Shown piece after piece: positions 1-6,225 of a stretch of 6,369 bases of DNA. Position 1 is the stretch's first letter. Each line of letters starts with the position of its first letter. The notes under the pieces are model-generated. The model had not been told where the DNA came from. It did not search any database and worked only from the letters and a program-made list of their open reading frames with translations. The translations under genes and the position numbers were made by a program. Source of the DNA: an uncultured Bifidobacterium sp. (GTDB lineage: Bacteria; Actinomycetota; Actinomycetes; Actinomycetales; Bifidobacteriaceae); NCBI RefSeq assembly GCF_959020145.1, contig NZ_CAUEQY010000052.1, positions 1 through 6,369 of the forward strand. Direction: 5' to 3'.

Positions 1-659
1 GCGGACGATGCAGTATCGACTGTCGTGCGCATGTCGTCGTCGGACGGGAAGAAGCTGCGCAACGACCCGTCAAGACCGAAATAGCGCACTTCCACACCAT
101 CTTCAGTATGTGCGACGTCAGCAAGTCGTGCGATGCGTGGATCCTCACGATTGAGCACTACGGTTCCGGTGGTCGCTTCGGCGGCTTTGCTCAGCAGTCG
201 TGCGGTATTGTCGATTTCGCCGAAACGGTCGAGCTGGTCGCGCATCACGTTGAGCAGCAGGCAGTAGTCGGGTTGCACTTGTTTGACGAAATGCACCGCG
301 TACGCTTCGTCGAGTTCCAGTACGGCGATGTCGGCGTCCAGTTTGCCGCCGAGCGAGACTTCGGCCAGCAGCGACGAGACCACGCCGCGGGTGAAATTCG
401 ATCCGGTCGGATTGGTGAATACCTTCAATCCCAACGATTCCAGCATGCTTGCCACCATGCGCGTGGTGGTGGTTTTGCCGTTCGTGCCAGACACGAGCAC
501 CACGCCAAGCGGTAGCTGCTGCAGGGTGCGTGCGAGGAATTGCGGGTCGATCCGTTCCACGATTTTGCCGGGGAACGCGCTGCCGCCGCCATGTGCCAGG
601 CGGGAGGCCGCACGCACGGCCTTGCCGATCAACGGCGTTGCGAATGAGTTCCACGCCAT
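1..659 (-). CDS. murT: MurT-like Mur ligase (lipid II isoglutaminyl synthase subunit), C-terminus cut off by window edge
   Basis: With its partner GatD, MurT amidates the alpha-carboxyl of D-glutamate in lipid II, giving D-isoglutamine in peptidoglycan; it acts in the cytoplasm on the membrane-bound precursor. Only the first 219 codons are present and the frame is still open at the left edge. Visible are the ATP-binding loop GTNGKTTTT (residues 58-66), TNPTGSN (82-88), the acidic LELDEA (114-119), LNVMRDQLDRFGEID (136-150) and LNREDP (169-174). The first, central and last motifs are typical of Mur ligases, and the RDQLDR(F/Y)GE block is typical of the MurT branch rather than MurE. The start is the ATG at 659-657: an AGGAGG (671-666) inside the end of dnaB lies six bases upstream, and the dnaB stop TAG is one base away, so translation is probably coupled to dnaB. 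The zinc-ribbon and C-terminal domains lie outside the window. It is not a diverged MurE or FolC as far as can be seen, but the missing C-terminus leaves some doubt. Confidence 0.88.
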   Translation of the reverse strand, partial: MAWNSFATPLIGKAVRAASRLAHGGGSAFPGKIVERIDPQFLARTLQQLPLGVVLVSGTNGKTTTTRMVASMLESLGLKVFTNPTGSNFTRGVVSSLLAEVSLGGKLDADIAVLELDEAYAVHFVKQVQPDYCLLLNVMRDQLDRFGEIDNTARLLSKAAEATTGTVVLNREDPRIARLADVAHTEDGVEVRYFGLDGSLRSFFPSDDDMRTTVDTASS

Positions 660-660
660 G

Positions 661-2109
661 CTATACCTCCTGTTGGCTCTGGTAGTCCTGCGGCATATCT
701 TTGAACTTGGAGTATGCGCCAAGGAACGCGAGATTGAACGTCTGCGTCGGACCGTTACGATGCTTCGCCATGATGATATCGGCCTCGCCCGGGCGATCTT
801 CCTTGTCGTAGGCGTCCGGCCTGTGCACGAGGAACACCACGTCGGCGTCCTGTTCGATAGAACCGGATTCGCGCAAATCCGAAAGCTGCGGCTTTTTATC
901 CTGACGCATTTCGGGGCCACGGTTCAGCTGGCTCAGCGCCACCACCGGCACTTCCAATTCCTTGGCAAGCAGCTTCAATGCACGCGAGAAATCAGACACT
1001 TCCTGCTGGCGGCTTTCCACGGCCTTGCCGGAAGTCATGAGCTGCAGGTAATCGATCACCACTAATTTCAGATCGTTCGTCTGCTTCAATCGGCGGCATT
1101 TCGCACGGATCTCCATCAAACTCATGTTCGGACTATCGTCGATGAATAATGGTGCGTTCTGCAGTTTATCCTGCAGATTATTGAGGATATTCCAACGTTC
1201 CTGCGTGATTTCTTCCGCTCGGCGCATGGCTGACAGCGGAATATTCGCTTCCGCCGAAATGATTCGTTGCGCAAGTTCGGTTTTGCTCATTTCCAAGCTG
1301 AAGATCACGGACGTCATATTGTGGTGCAGCGCCGCAGCTCGCGCGAAATCAACGCCGAGCGTGGACTTACCCATGGCCGGTCGGCCTGCAACGACGATCA
1401 TCTGGCCCGGCTGCAGGCCTTGCGTCACGTCGTCGATGTCACGGAATCCGGTTGGCACGCCTTTGGAAACCTCGCCGTTTTGCAGTCGGTCGATTTGGTC
1501 GAGGGTGTCGGTGATGACGGTGCCGATCGGCGCGTAATCCTGCCTCACTTTGCCGGTCGACATTTCGTAGACTTCGGCCTGTGCCAGGTTGACGACGTCT
1601 TCGGCTTGGGATCCTTCGGCGGTGTAGCCGAGCTGTGCGATTTTGGTGCCGGCTGCGATCACATTGCGCAGGATGGCACGCTGGTGGATGATGTCGGCAT
1701 AGAAAGTTGCGTTGGCTGCGGTCGGCACGGATGCGACGAGGCTGTGCAGATAGTCGGATCCCCCCACTTTTTCGAGGTCGCCGTCTTTGAGCAGCTGGTT
1801 GGCCACCAGCACCGCGTCGACGGGCTGCGATGCGGAGAACAGGTTGATGATGGCTTCGTACACGGTTTGGTTGCGCGGCTGGTAGAAGTCGGTGATGTCA
1901 ATCATCTGCGAGACTTCGCCGATGGCGTCTTTGCTCATGAGCATGCCGCCGAGCACCGCCATTTCGGCGGCGTCGTCATGTGGCGGCACACGGTCGAAGA
2001 TGGCGTCGCGAATAGCCGTTCCCGACGCGCCGGAAATGCTGCCATTGCCTGAAAAACCGCGGTTTTGCCCTTGATTCAGGCCATTGTTCCAAGAATTGCT
2101 CTCCGCCAT
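661..2109 (-). CDS. dnaB: Replicative DNA helicase DnaB
   Basis: DnaB is the hexameric ATP-driven 5'-3' helicase that unwinds DNA at the replication fork and binds primase. The product is 482 aa, close to the usual 450-475. An Asn/Gly/Ser-rich tail (1-35) precedes the N-terminal domain, which starts at RVPPHDDAAEMAVLGGML (40-57). The RecA-like ATPase domain follows: Walker A AGRPAMGKST (241-250), the catalytic glutamate in SLEMS (E273), Walker B LVVIDYLQLM (349-358, D353), ALSQLNRGPE (391-400), LRESGSIEQDADVV (412-425) and the arginine-finger motif KHRNGP (449-454). There is no intein insertion at the Walker A loop or elsewhere. The ATG at 2109 was chosen because it has a GGAG (2117-2114) upstream and gives a family-like N-terminus. 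A GTG at 2235 in the same frame would add 42 residues that do not resemble DnaB and has no ribosome site. The spacing to GGAG is short (4 bases), so initiation may be modest. murT follows after one nucleotide. Confidence 0.97.
   Translation of the reverse strand: MAESNSWNNGLNQGQNRGFSGNGSISGASGTAIRDAIFDRVPPHDDAAEMAVLGGMLMSKDAIGEVSQMIDITDFYQPRNQTVYEAIINLFSASQPVDAVLVANQLLKDGDLEKVGGSDYLHSLVASVPTAANATFYADIIHQRAILRNVIAAGTKIAQLGYTAEGSQAEDVVNLAQAEVYEMSTGKVRQDYAPIGTVITDTLDQIDRLQNGEVSKGVPTGFRDIDDVTQGLQPGQMIVVAGRPAMGKSTLGVDFARAAALHHNMTSVIFSLEMSKTELAQRIISAEANIPLSAMRRAEEITQERWNILNNLQDKLQNAPLFIDDSPNMSLMEIRAKCRRLKQTNDLKLVVIDYLQLMTSGKAVESRQQEVSDFSRALKLLAKELEVPVVALSQLNRGPEMRQDKKPQLSDLRESGSIEQDADVVFLVHRPDAYDKEDRPGEADIIMAKHRNGPTQTFNLAFLGAYSKFKDMPQDYQSQQEV
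666..671 (-). promoter_or_regulatory. Ribosome binding site of murT inside dnaB
   Basis: AGGAGG on the minus strand, within the last codons of dnaB and six bases before the murT ATG. It fixes the murT start and indicates translation coupled to the end of dnaB (TAG-C-ATG junction). Confidence 0.85.
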
Positions 2110-2113
2110 GCTT

Positions 2114-2117
2114 CTCC
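2114..2117 (-). promoter_or_regulatory. Weak ribosome binding site of dnaB
   Basis: GGAG on the minus strand, four bases before the ATG at 2109. It is weaker and closer than the AGGAGG sites of amtB, glnB and murT, but it supports this start over the GTG at 2235, which has none. Confidence 0.55.
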
Positions 2118-2150
2118 AGCTCTTCGATGTGTGGTGTACCGGGAAAAACC

Positions 2151-2179
2151 ATAATACCTGTGCCACTTCACGAATGATG
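2151..2179 (-). promoter_or_regulatory. Candidate dnaB promoter
   Basis: Reading leftwards, TATTAT (2156-2151) matches the -10 consensus at 5 of 6 positions and would start a transcript near 2144, leaving a leader of about 35 bases before dnaB. The hexamer 17 bases upstream (CATCAT, 2179-2174) is a poor -35, so such a promoter would be weak or need an activator. This is a pattern match only. Confidence 0.3.
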
Positions 2180-2186
2180 TTGCGAT

Positions 2187-2205
2187 GAGATTCTGGAGGA
2201 ATCTC
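2187..2205. promoter_or_regulatory. Perfect inverted repeat upstream of dnaB (possible operator)
   Basis: GAGATTC (2187-2193), spacer TGGAG, GAATCTC (2199-2205): a perfect 7-bp inverted repeat centred at 2196. It sits just upstream of the candidate dnaB -35, where a dimeric regulator could bind. If transcription starts further upstream, it would instead form a leader hairpin. I do not recognise a known operator family. Confidence 0.4.
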
Positions 2206-2251
2206 CGCATTGGCAGGATCGGAATCACCCGACACGCGCGAATCGGTTCGC

Positions 2252-2357
2252 TGTGGATAAGAAAGCCGAAAAAACCCGAGTTATCCACATACTGGGGATA
2301 ACTATGTGGAAAACATATCGAGTTATCCACCAAATGGGGATAACCAAGTGGACAACT
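2252..2357. promoter_or_regulatory. DnaA-box cluster upstream of dnaB
   Basis: Against the consensus TTATNCACA there are two perfect boxes: TTATCCACA on the minus strand at 2252-2260 and on the plus strand at 2281-2289. One-mismatch boxes are TTATCCCCA (minus, 2293-2301), TTTTCCACA (minus, 2305-2313), TTATCCACC (plus, 2323-2331) and TTATCCCCA (minus, 2335-2343). A weaker TTGTCCACT (minus, 2347-2355) has two mismatches. The boxes alternate in orientation and lie about 140-250 bases upstream of the dnaB start codon. The sequence match is seen directly; DnaA binding is inferred. Likely roles are DnaA control of the dnaB operon or a DnaA-titrating or -reactivating site. It does not look like the replication origin, because no dnaA, dnaN or rpmH is adjacent. 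Confidence 0.7.
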
Positions 2358-2358
2358 T
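2278..2358. repeat. Two imperfect 39-bp direct repeats with 42-bp period
   Basis: Unit A (2278-2316) and unit B (2320-2358) match at 32 of 39 positions by eye. Each unit begins GAGTTATCCAC, carries TGGGGATAAC in the middle and GTGGA near the end. Inside each unit GTTATCC and GGATAAC form a perfect 7-bp inverted repeat with a 9-base spacer (2280-2286/2296-2302 and 2322-2328/2338-2344). The 42-bp period is close to four helical turns, so both units face the same side of the DNA. The conserved parts are the DnaA-box-like arms, while the spacers vary. Confidence 0.85.
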
Positions 2359-2456
2359 GGGGACATCTTCCGTACGGGTGCCCATTCCCCTGGTTGTGAC
2401 TTGCTTAAGTGAACCGAAGGTGATATGTTCCCCACTTTTTCTTACACGATGGGTTT

Positions 2457-2471
2457 CCGCCGACGCGGCGG
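2457..2471 (-). terminator. GC-rich hairpin after glnD (possible terminator without U-tract)
   Basis: CCGCCG and CGGCGG form a perfect 6-bp stem around a 3-base loop, about 58 bases beyond the glnD stop. No U-run follows on the minus strand, so it is not a classic intrinsic terminator. It could act as an actinobacterial U-less terminator or a 3' stabilising hairpin. The rest of 2358-2528 shows no gene or further clear signal. Confidence 0.3.
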
Positions 2472-2528
2472 GTACCGCATCGGCAACCATGTCGCTTTGC
2501 CGGGCATTCGCCCACGGCCTACGCGGCC

Positions 2529-4355
2529 TCACATGTGGTAGCGGGTGGCGTTGTACATGGTTCGGACAAGGGTTTCGCGCCATTTACTCCAGCCGTACTG
2601 TTTGGAAATGGTCTCGCCGGCCGTGGCACCCAACGACGAACCGTCAGCACGAGTCAGATCGAACAGCATGTCAAGCAGCAGCGGATCATGATCAAGACGA
2701 GACGCCAACTCGTCACCAACATTAGGATCATTCGGATTCTGACCAGTCGCAAACTCCGACAACGTAAGATGCTCACGCACCAACAACGTGACCCACCAAA
2801 TAATGTCACGGTCAAAACCCATGCGCTTCAACACCATGGACGCATGACGCGCACCCTCCGCCGCATGATCGGCAACCCCCGGACGCTTGCCGACATCATG
2901 CAAAATACCAGCCAACAGCAACGCCTGATAATGCCGATCATCATAACGGTTTCCACGAGGTGTTTCACGACCAAGCCGCGTAACCACCTCAACCGAATGA
3001 CGGTCAATCGTATACCGATGCGCGGCCGAAGCACTCGGGCGATTACGAATCGCCAGCCATTCCGGAATCAGCCGACCCGGAATATCGACAAAATCAATCT
3101 CCTCCCACACCTGCAACAACGCGGGACCGCTCGCAAGCAAACGCAAGAACAGACTACGCGACTCATCATTCCACGTGCGATCATCGATCGGACACGACTT
3201 CAGATTCTGCAACGTGCCGGGCGCGATCGGCAGACCAAACTCAGCCGCAGCAACAGCAGCCCGCAACGCAAGACACGGATCGGACTTCGGATCGGCACCC
3301 GGCGCAAGCACGATCTCCTCCTCATGCTTGGCGATACCGGGCGCAATCACATCAAAAGTAGGCGCCTGACGCTTACCGCCGCCACGAGGCTGGAACACCT
3401 GGAAAAACGCAAAACGAGGCTTCTCATGAGTCAACGAATGCTCAGCGCGAGAAGCCGTGGAATCAAGCGAAAACGCGATCTGGCGACCAACACGCGCAAG
3501 CAACGTCTGCAAATCATCAATCGACTTCGCCTCACGCTCGCCATTCGGCAACGTCGGATCAGCCAAACCCAACATCGCCGAAACCCTCGCCTGATAAGGA
3601 GCAAGCAACATGTTCGTGTCTTTATTGGCCACCAAATGAATGCAATCGCGCACATCCAGCAACCGTTCGACGGCATCGTCATACTGGCCGTGCGGGCGGT
3701 CGGCAAGCCAAGAAGCGGCAAGCGCGGAGACCAGCACGGAATCACGCAAACCACCGCGGGACTCCTTAATATCAGGCTGATTGCTATACGCCATACGGCC
3801 GAACTCATCCAAACGAGACTTGGCGGAGCCCAACAATTCGGGCAAGCGCTTACGGGCGGCCCTACGCCAACGCTCCAAAATGGAGACGGCCGTGGATTCG
3901 ATCAGCTGCGTATCGCCCGCGATCGGCACCACATCCAGCCAACCCATCGCGGCAGGCAAATCATGGTCGGTGACCGCCTCGCACTGCACGCGGGTACGCA
4001 CCGACTGGTCAAGATCAAGACCCGAATCCCAAATCGGATACCACAATTTGTTGGCAAGCTCATTGAGCTGCCGGTCAGTGAGCGCGTGAGGCTCATAAAT
4101 GACCACCAAATCAAGATCGGAACTCGGTCCCACTTGGCCGCGGGCCAACGAACCCACCGCGCCAAGACCAATACCAGCTTGCGGAACGTCAAAAGAAACC
4201 GTCTGGCAGGCCTCCTGCCACAACTTCGTCAGGCAATCCATGGCCAGATCCGTACGAGCCTTACGTTTCGCCGCACCATTGCGGTACACGCCGTCGACAT
4301 CCGGCTGACTCATATCCATGAAACGTTGTTTAAGACCATCAACCGCTGAAGTCAT
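2529..4355 (-). CDS. glnD: PII nucleotidyltransferase GlnD (short form, ends after HD domain)
   Basis: GlnD attaches UMP (AMP in several actinobacteria) to the T-loop tyrosine of PII and removes it, reporting nitrogen status. In the N-terminal nucleotidyltransferase domain, GSLARGQVGPSSDLDL (68-83) carries the metal-binding D80 and D82, followed by DLDQSVRTR (114-122) and PDIKESRGGLRD (194-205), a GlnD hallmark. The HD hydrolase domain shows HRYTIDRHS (446-454), LLLAGILHDVGKRPG (479-493, H486-D487) and REHL (527-530). The protein ends at residue 608, about 120 residues after the HD motif; E. coli GlnD has about 890 residues with two C-terminal ACT domains that sense glutamine. I see no ACT-like continuation in other frames after the TGA, so the short form looks genuine rather than frameshifted. 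The ATG at 4355 has AAGGA (4366-4362) six bases upstream. The target is presumably the PII encoded just upstream. Whether it transfers UMP or AMP cannot be told from sequence. Many 3'-part codons end in T or G, unlike amtB. Confidence 0.94.
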   Translation of the reverse strand: MTSAVDGLKQRFMDMSQPDVDGVYRNGAAKRKARTDLAMDCLTKLWQEACQTVSFDVPQAGIGLGAVGSLARGQVGPSSDLDLVVIYEPHALTDRQLNELANKLWYPIWDSGLDLDQSVRTRVQCEAVTDHDLPAAMGWLDVVPIAGDTQLIESTAVSILERWRRAARKRLPELLGSAKSRLDEFGRMAYSNQPDIKESRGGLRDSVLVSALAASWLADRPHGQYDDAVERLLDVRDCIHLVANKDTNMLLAPYQARVSAMLGLADPTLPNGEREAKSIDDLQTLLARVGRQIAFSLDSTASRAEHSLTHEKPRFAFFQVFQPRGGGKRQAPTFDVIAPGIAKHEEEIVLAPGADPKSDPCLALRAAVAAAEFGLPIAPGTLQNLKSCPIDDRTWNDESRSLFLRLLASGPALLQVWEEIDFVDIPGRLIPEWLAIRNRPSASAAHRYTIDRHSVEVVTRLGRETPRGNRYDDRHYQALLLAGILHDVGKRPGVADHAAEGARHASMVLKRMGFDRDIIWWVTLLVREHLTLSEFATGQNPNDPNVGDELASRLDHDPLLLDMLFDLTRADGSSLGATAGETISKQYGWSKWRETLVRTMYNATRYHM

Positions 4356-4361
4356 AGCAAA

Positions 4362-4366
4362 TCCTT
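4362..4366 (-). promoter_or_regulatory. Ribosome binding site of glnD
   Basis: AAGGA on the minus strand, six bases before the ATG at 4355. It supports that start. Confidence 0.6.
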
Positions 4367-4444
4367 ATGAATCTTCGCAAAAACAATCAAATCTGAGCAG
4401 ATAAAAGCGAAAGCGGGGAAATCCGAAGCAGACAATCTGACGCG

Positions 4445-4490
4445 AAAAACGTATGAAAATCCCCGCACGGCGCGAAGCACGTACGGGGAT
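4445..4490 (-). terminator. Intrinsic terminator of the amtB-glnB operon
   Basis: On the minus strand ATCCCCGTACG (4490-4480) pairs with CGTGCGGGGAT (4469-4459): an 11-bp stem with one G-U pair and a 10-base loop. TTTT (overlapping the stem end) and then TTTTT (4449-4445) follow. It lies about 60 bases after the glnB stop and about 100 bases before glnD. It should end most amtB-glnB transcripts, so glnD is expressed separately or by read-through. I found no convincing glnD promoter between it and 4355. Confidence 0.85.
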
Positions 4491-4549
4491 CTGTCTATTG
4501 ATAACCCGAACCCAAGCCCGGGGTCCTTAATATCTATCCGAATGAATTA

Positions 4550-4888
4550 TCAGATAGCGGCAGAGCCGGTCTCGCCGGTGCGCACGCGGGTCACCGAATC
4601 AAGCGGGGCAACCCAGACCTTGCCGTCGCCGATGGTGCCGGAGCCGGCGGACTTGACGATCACACCGACCAGAGTCTCGGCATCGGCGTCATCGGACAGC
4701 ACCTCGACGCGAATCTTCGGAATGAGATCCACGGTGTATTCGGCGCCACGGTAAACCTCGGTGTGGCCACGCTGGCGGCCGTAACCGTTAGCCTCAGACA
4801 CGGTCAGACCGTGAACACCTGCGGCAGCGAGGGCTTCCTTGACATCGTCAAGCTTATGCGGCTGAATGATAGCGGTAATGAGCTTCAT
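4550..4888 (-). CDS. glnB: Nitrogen regulatory protein PII (GlnB/GlnK)
   Basis: PII is a trimeric signal protein that senses ATP/ADP and 2-oxoglutarate and controls partners such as the AmtB channel; GlnD modifies it. It has 112 residues, the classic PII length. The T-loop (about 37-55) contains GAEYTVDLIPK (48-58), with the modifiable tyrosine Y51. Q39 and K58, used in 2-oxoglutarate binding, are present, as are the ATP-site IGDGK (86-90) and R101/R103 of the C-loop. The B-loop reads GSGTIGDGK where enterobacterial GlnB has RTGKIGDGK, so R82 and K85 are replaced by Gly and Thr; the key GDGK is kept. It starts one base after the amtB stop (TGA-G-ATG) behind a full-length ribosome site AAGGAGGTGA. 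Pairing with amtB makes it functionally a GlnK, which would block the channel in nitrogen excess; the choice between the names glnB and glnK is by context only. Confidence 0.98.
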   Translation of the reverse strand: MKLITAIIQPHKLDDVKEALAAAGVHGLTVSEANGYGRQRGHTEVYRGAEYTVDLIPKIRVEVLSDDADAETLVGVIVKSAGSGTIGDGKVWVAPLDSVTRVRTGETGSAAI

Positions 4889-4889
4889 C

Positions 4890-6185
4890 TCACTTCACCT
4901 CCTTGAGAACAGAGCTGGCGGTACCAGCAAAATCGTAAGCACGTTCGCCCTGATCGGCAAGATCGATACCGCCGACTTCCTGAGCTTCGGTGACACGCCA
5001 ACCAATCGTCTTCTCCAGAGCGAAGGCGATGATGCCGGTGACAACAGCGGACCAGATGATGGCAACGAGGGCAACGATGAGCTGCACAACCAGCTGCTTC
5101 CAGTCGCCGCCCGCGAACAGACCGGTACCTTCGCCGAAGAAGCCGATGAGCACAGTGCCGGTGAAGCCGCCGACGCCGTGGACGCCGACAACGTCGAGAG
5201 AATCATCGTAGCCGAGCTTGAACTTCAGGCCGCAAGCGAGGCAGGTGAGCACGCCGGCGATGGCACCGAGCACGATGGCCCACAGCGGGGAAACCACATC
5301 GGCGGCCGGAGTGATGGCAACCAGACCTGCGACGATGCCGGAAGCGGCACCCATGGCGGTGTAGTGGCCGGTGCGGATCTTCTCAGTGAAGCCCCAAGAG
5401 AGCATTGCGGCGGCGGTTGCAGCGGAAGTGGAAACCCAAGCGTAGCCTGCGGTGCCATTGGCGGCAAACGCGGAACCAGCGTTGAAGCCGAACCATCCGA
5501 ACCACAGCAGGAAAGCGCCAAGCATCACGAACGGAACATTGTGCGGACGGAACGGCTGGGTGCCGAAGCCCTTGCGCTTGCCGATGATCAACACGATCAC
5601 CAGAGCGGCGACTGCAGCATTGATGTGCACGACCGTACCACCTGCGAAATCGTGGGCGGCAGCGCCGATAGCCTGGGAGATCGCGCCGTCAGCGCTCAGC
5701 AGACCGCCATTCCACACCATGTGGGCGAGCGGAGCGTAATCGAAGGTAATCCACAGCGCGACGAAAATCATCCACGTGGAGTACTTGACACGTTCAGCGA
5801 TAGCGCCGCAAATCAGAGCGACGGTAATCATGGCGAATGCGGACTGGAACGCCACATCGACGCTGACCGGGTAGTTGTTGGAGTTCAGCGAAGCCGACGT
5901 GAAGACACCGCCGTCGGAAACCATGGAATCCTTCAGCAGGAAGCCTGTGGCCGGATCACCGAAGACACCGCCGACCGAAGTGCCTGCGTAGGCGATGGAC
6001 CAGCCCCACAGCACCCAGATCACCATTGTGACGGACAGAGCGGCCGCCTCCATAATCATCATGTTCAGCACGGCCTTTGCGCGGACCATGCCACCGTAGA
6101 AGAACGCCACACCCGGCGTCATGAGGAACACAAGGGACGCGGACGTCAAAATCCACGCGGCATTTCCAGAATCAAGCTGACCCAT
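4890..6185 (-). CDS. amtB: Ammonium transporter AmtB
   Basis: AmtB is a trimeric inner-membrane channel that takes up ammonium when it is scarce and is gated by the PII protein encoded next to it. It is 431 aa and hydrophobic throughout, consistent with the 11 membrane helices of the family. Recognisable elements are FFYGGMVRAK (28-37), FQSAFAMITVALICGAIAER (113-132) with the gate phenylalanine equivalent F117, AHMVWNGG (154-161) with the ammonium-site W158, D179 and DFAGGTVVHINA (179-190) with pore H187, WFGFNAGSA (231-239), GVHGVGGFTG (334-343) with pore H336, and the C-terminal GIDLADQGERAYDF (406-419) that contacts PII. Both pore histidines are present, so a working channel is expected. 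The ATG at 6185 has AGGAGG (6196-6191) five bases upstream; the same frame is open to 6320 but those 45 residues are basic and unlike the family. The N-terminus lacks the cleaved signal peptide of E. coli AmtB. Codons end mostly in C or G, as in well-expressed genes. Confidence 0.98.
   Translation of the reverse strand: MGQLDSGNAAWILTSASLVFLMTPGVAFFYGGMVRAKAVLNMMIMEAAALSVTMVIWVLWGWSIAYAGTSVGGVFGDPATGFLLKDSMVSDGGVFTSASLNSNNYPVSVDVAFQSAFAMITVALICGAIAERVKYSTWMIFVALWITFDYAPLAHMVWNGGLLSADGAISQAIGAAAHDFAGGTVVHINAAVAALVIVLIIGKRKGFGTQPFRPHNVPFVMLGAFLLWFGWFGFNAGSAFAANGTAGYAWVSTSAATAAAMLSWGFTEKIRTGHYTAMGAASGIVAGLVAITPAADVVSPLWAIVLGAIAGVLTCLACGLKFKLGYDDSLDVVGVHGVGGFTGTVLIGFFGEGTGLFAGGDWKQLVVQLIVALVAIIWSAVVTGIIAFALEKTIGWRVTEAQEVGGIDLADQGERAYDFAGTASSVLKEVK
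4895..4904 (-). promoter_or_regulatory. Near-ideal ribosome binding site of glnB inside amtB
   Basis: AAGGAGGTGA on the minus strand is fully complementary to the 16S anti-Shine-Dalgarno core and sits six bases before the glnB ATG. It lies within the last amtB codons, suggesting high PII output coupled to channel synthesis. Confidence 0.85.
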
Positions 6186-6190
6186 GTCAC

Positions 6191-6196
6191 CCTCCT
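6191..6196 (-). promoter_or_regulatory. Ribosome binding site of amtB
   Basis: AGGAGG on the minus strand, five bases before the ATG at 6185, following a purine-rich run. It decides this start over the upstream in-frame ATG at 6320. Confidence 0.85.
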
Positions 6197-6225
6197 CTTT
6201 CTTTCTTTTTGAGTTCACATTTCCG

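Noticed and set aside
661..2109. Intein in DnaB, as occurs in some actinobacteria
   Set aside because: The Walker A and other conserved motifs are continuous and the protein has normal length.
2110..2235. N-terminal extension of DnaB from GTG at 2235
   Set aside because: No ribosome site precedes it, the added 42 residues do not resemble DnaB, and the 482-aa form already fits the family.
2252..2357. Chromosomal replication origin
   Set aside because: DnaA boxes are dense, but dnaA, dnaN and rpmH are not adjacent and no clear AT-rich unwinding element is seen; a secondary DnaA site is more likely.
2278..2358. CRISPR-like repeats
   Set aside because: There are only two units, each with internal DnaA-box symmetry, no unique spacers of CRISPR length and no cas genes.
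2323..2583. Frameshifted ACT-domain remnant downstream of glnD
   Set aside because: Translation of the other frames here shows no ACT-like pattern, and the region is occupied by DnaA-box repeats.
2535..4349. A 604-codon open frame on the plus strand, antisense to all of glnD
   Set aside because: It mirrors glnD almost end to end, encodes an Arg/Thr/Ile-rich sequence with no recognisable domain and has no ribosome site; it results from codon bias of the real gene.
4866..6212. A 448-codon open frame on the plus strand, antisense to amtB
   Set aside because: It encodes a hydrophilic Asp/His/Gly-rich sequence without a known fold, while the opposite strand is an unmistakable AmtB.
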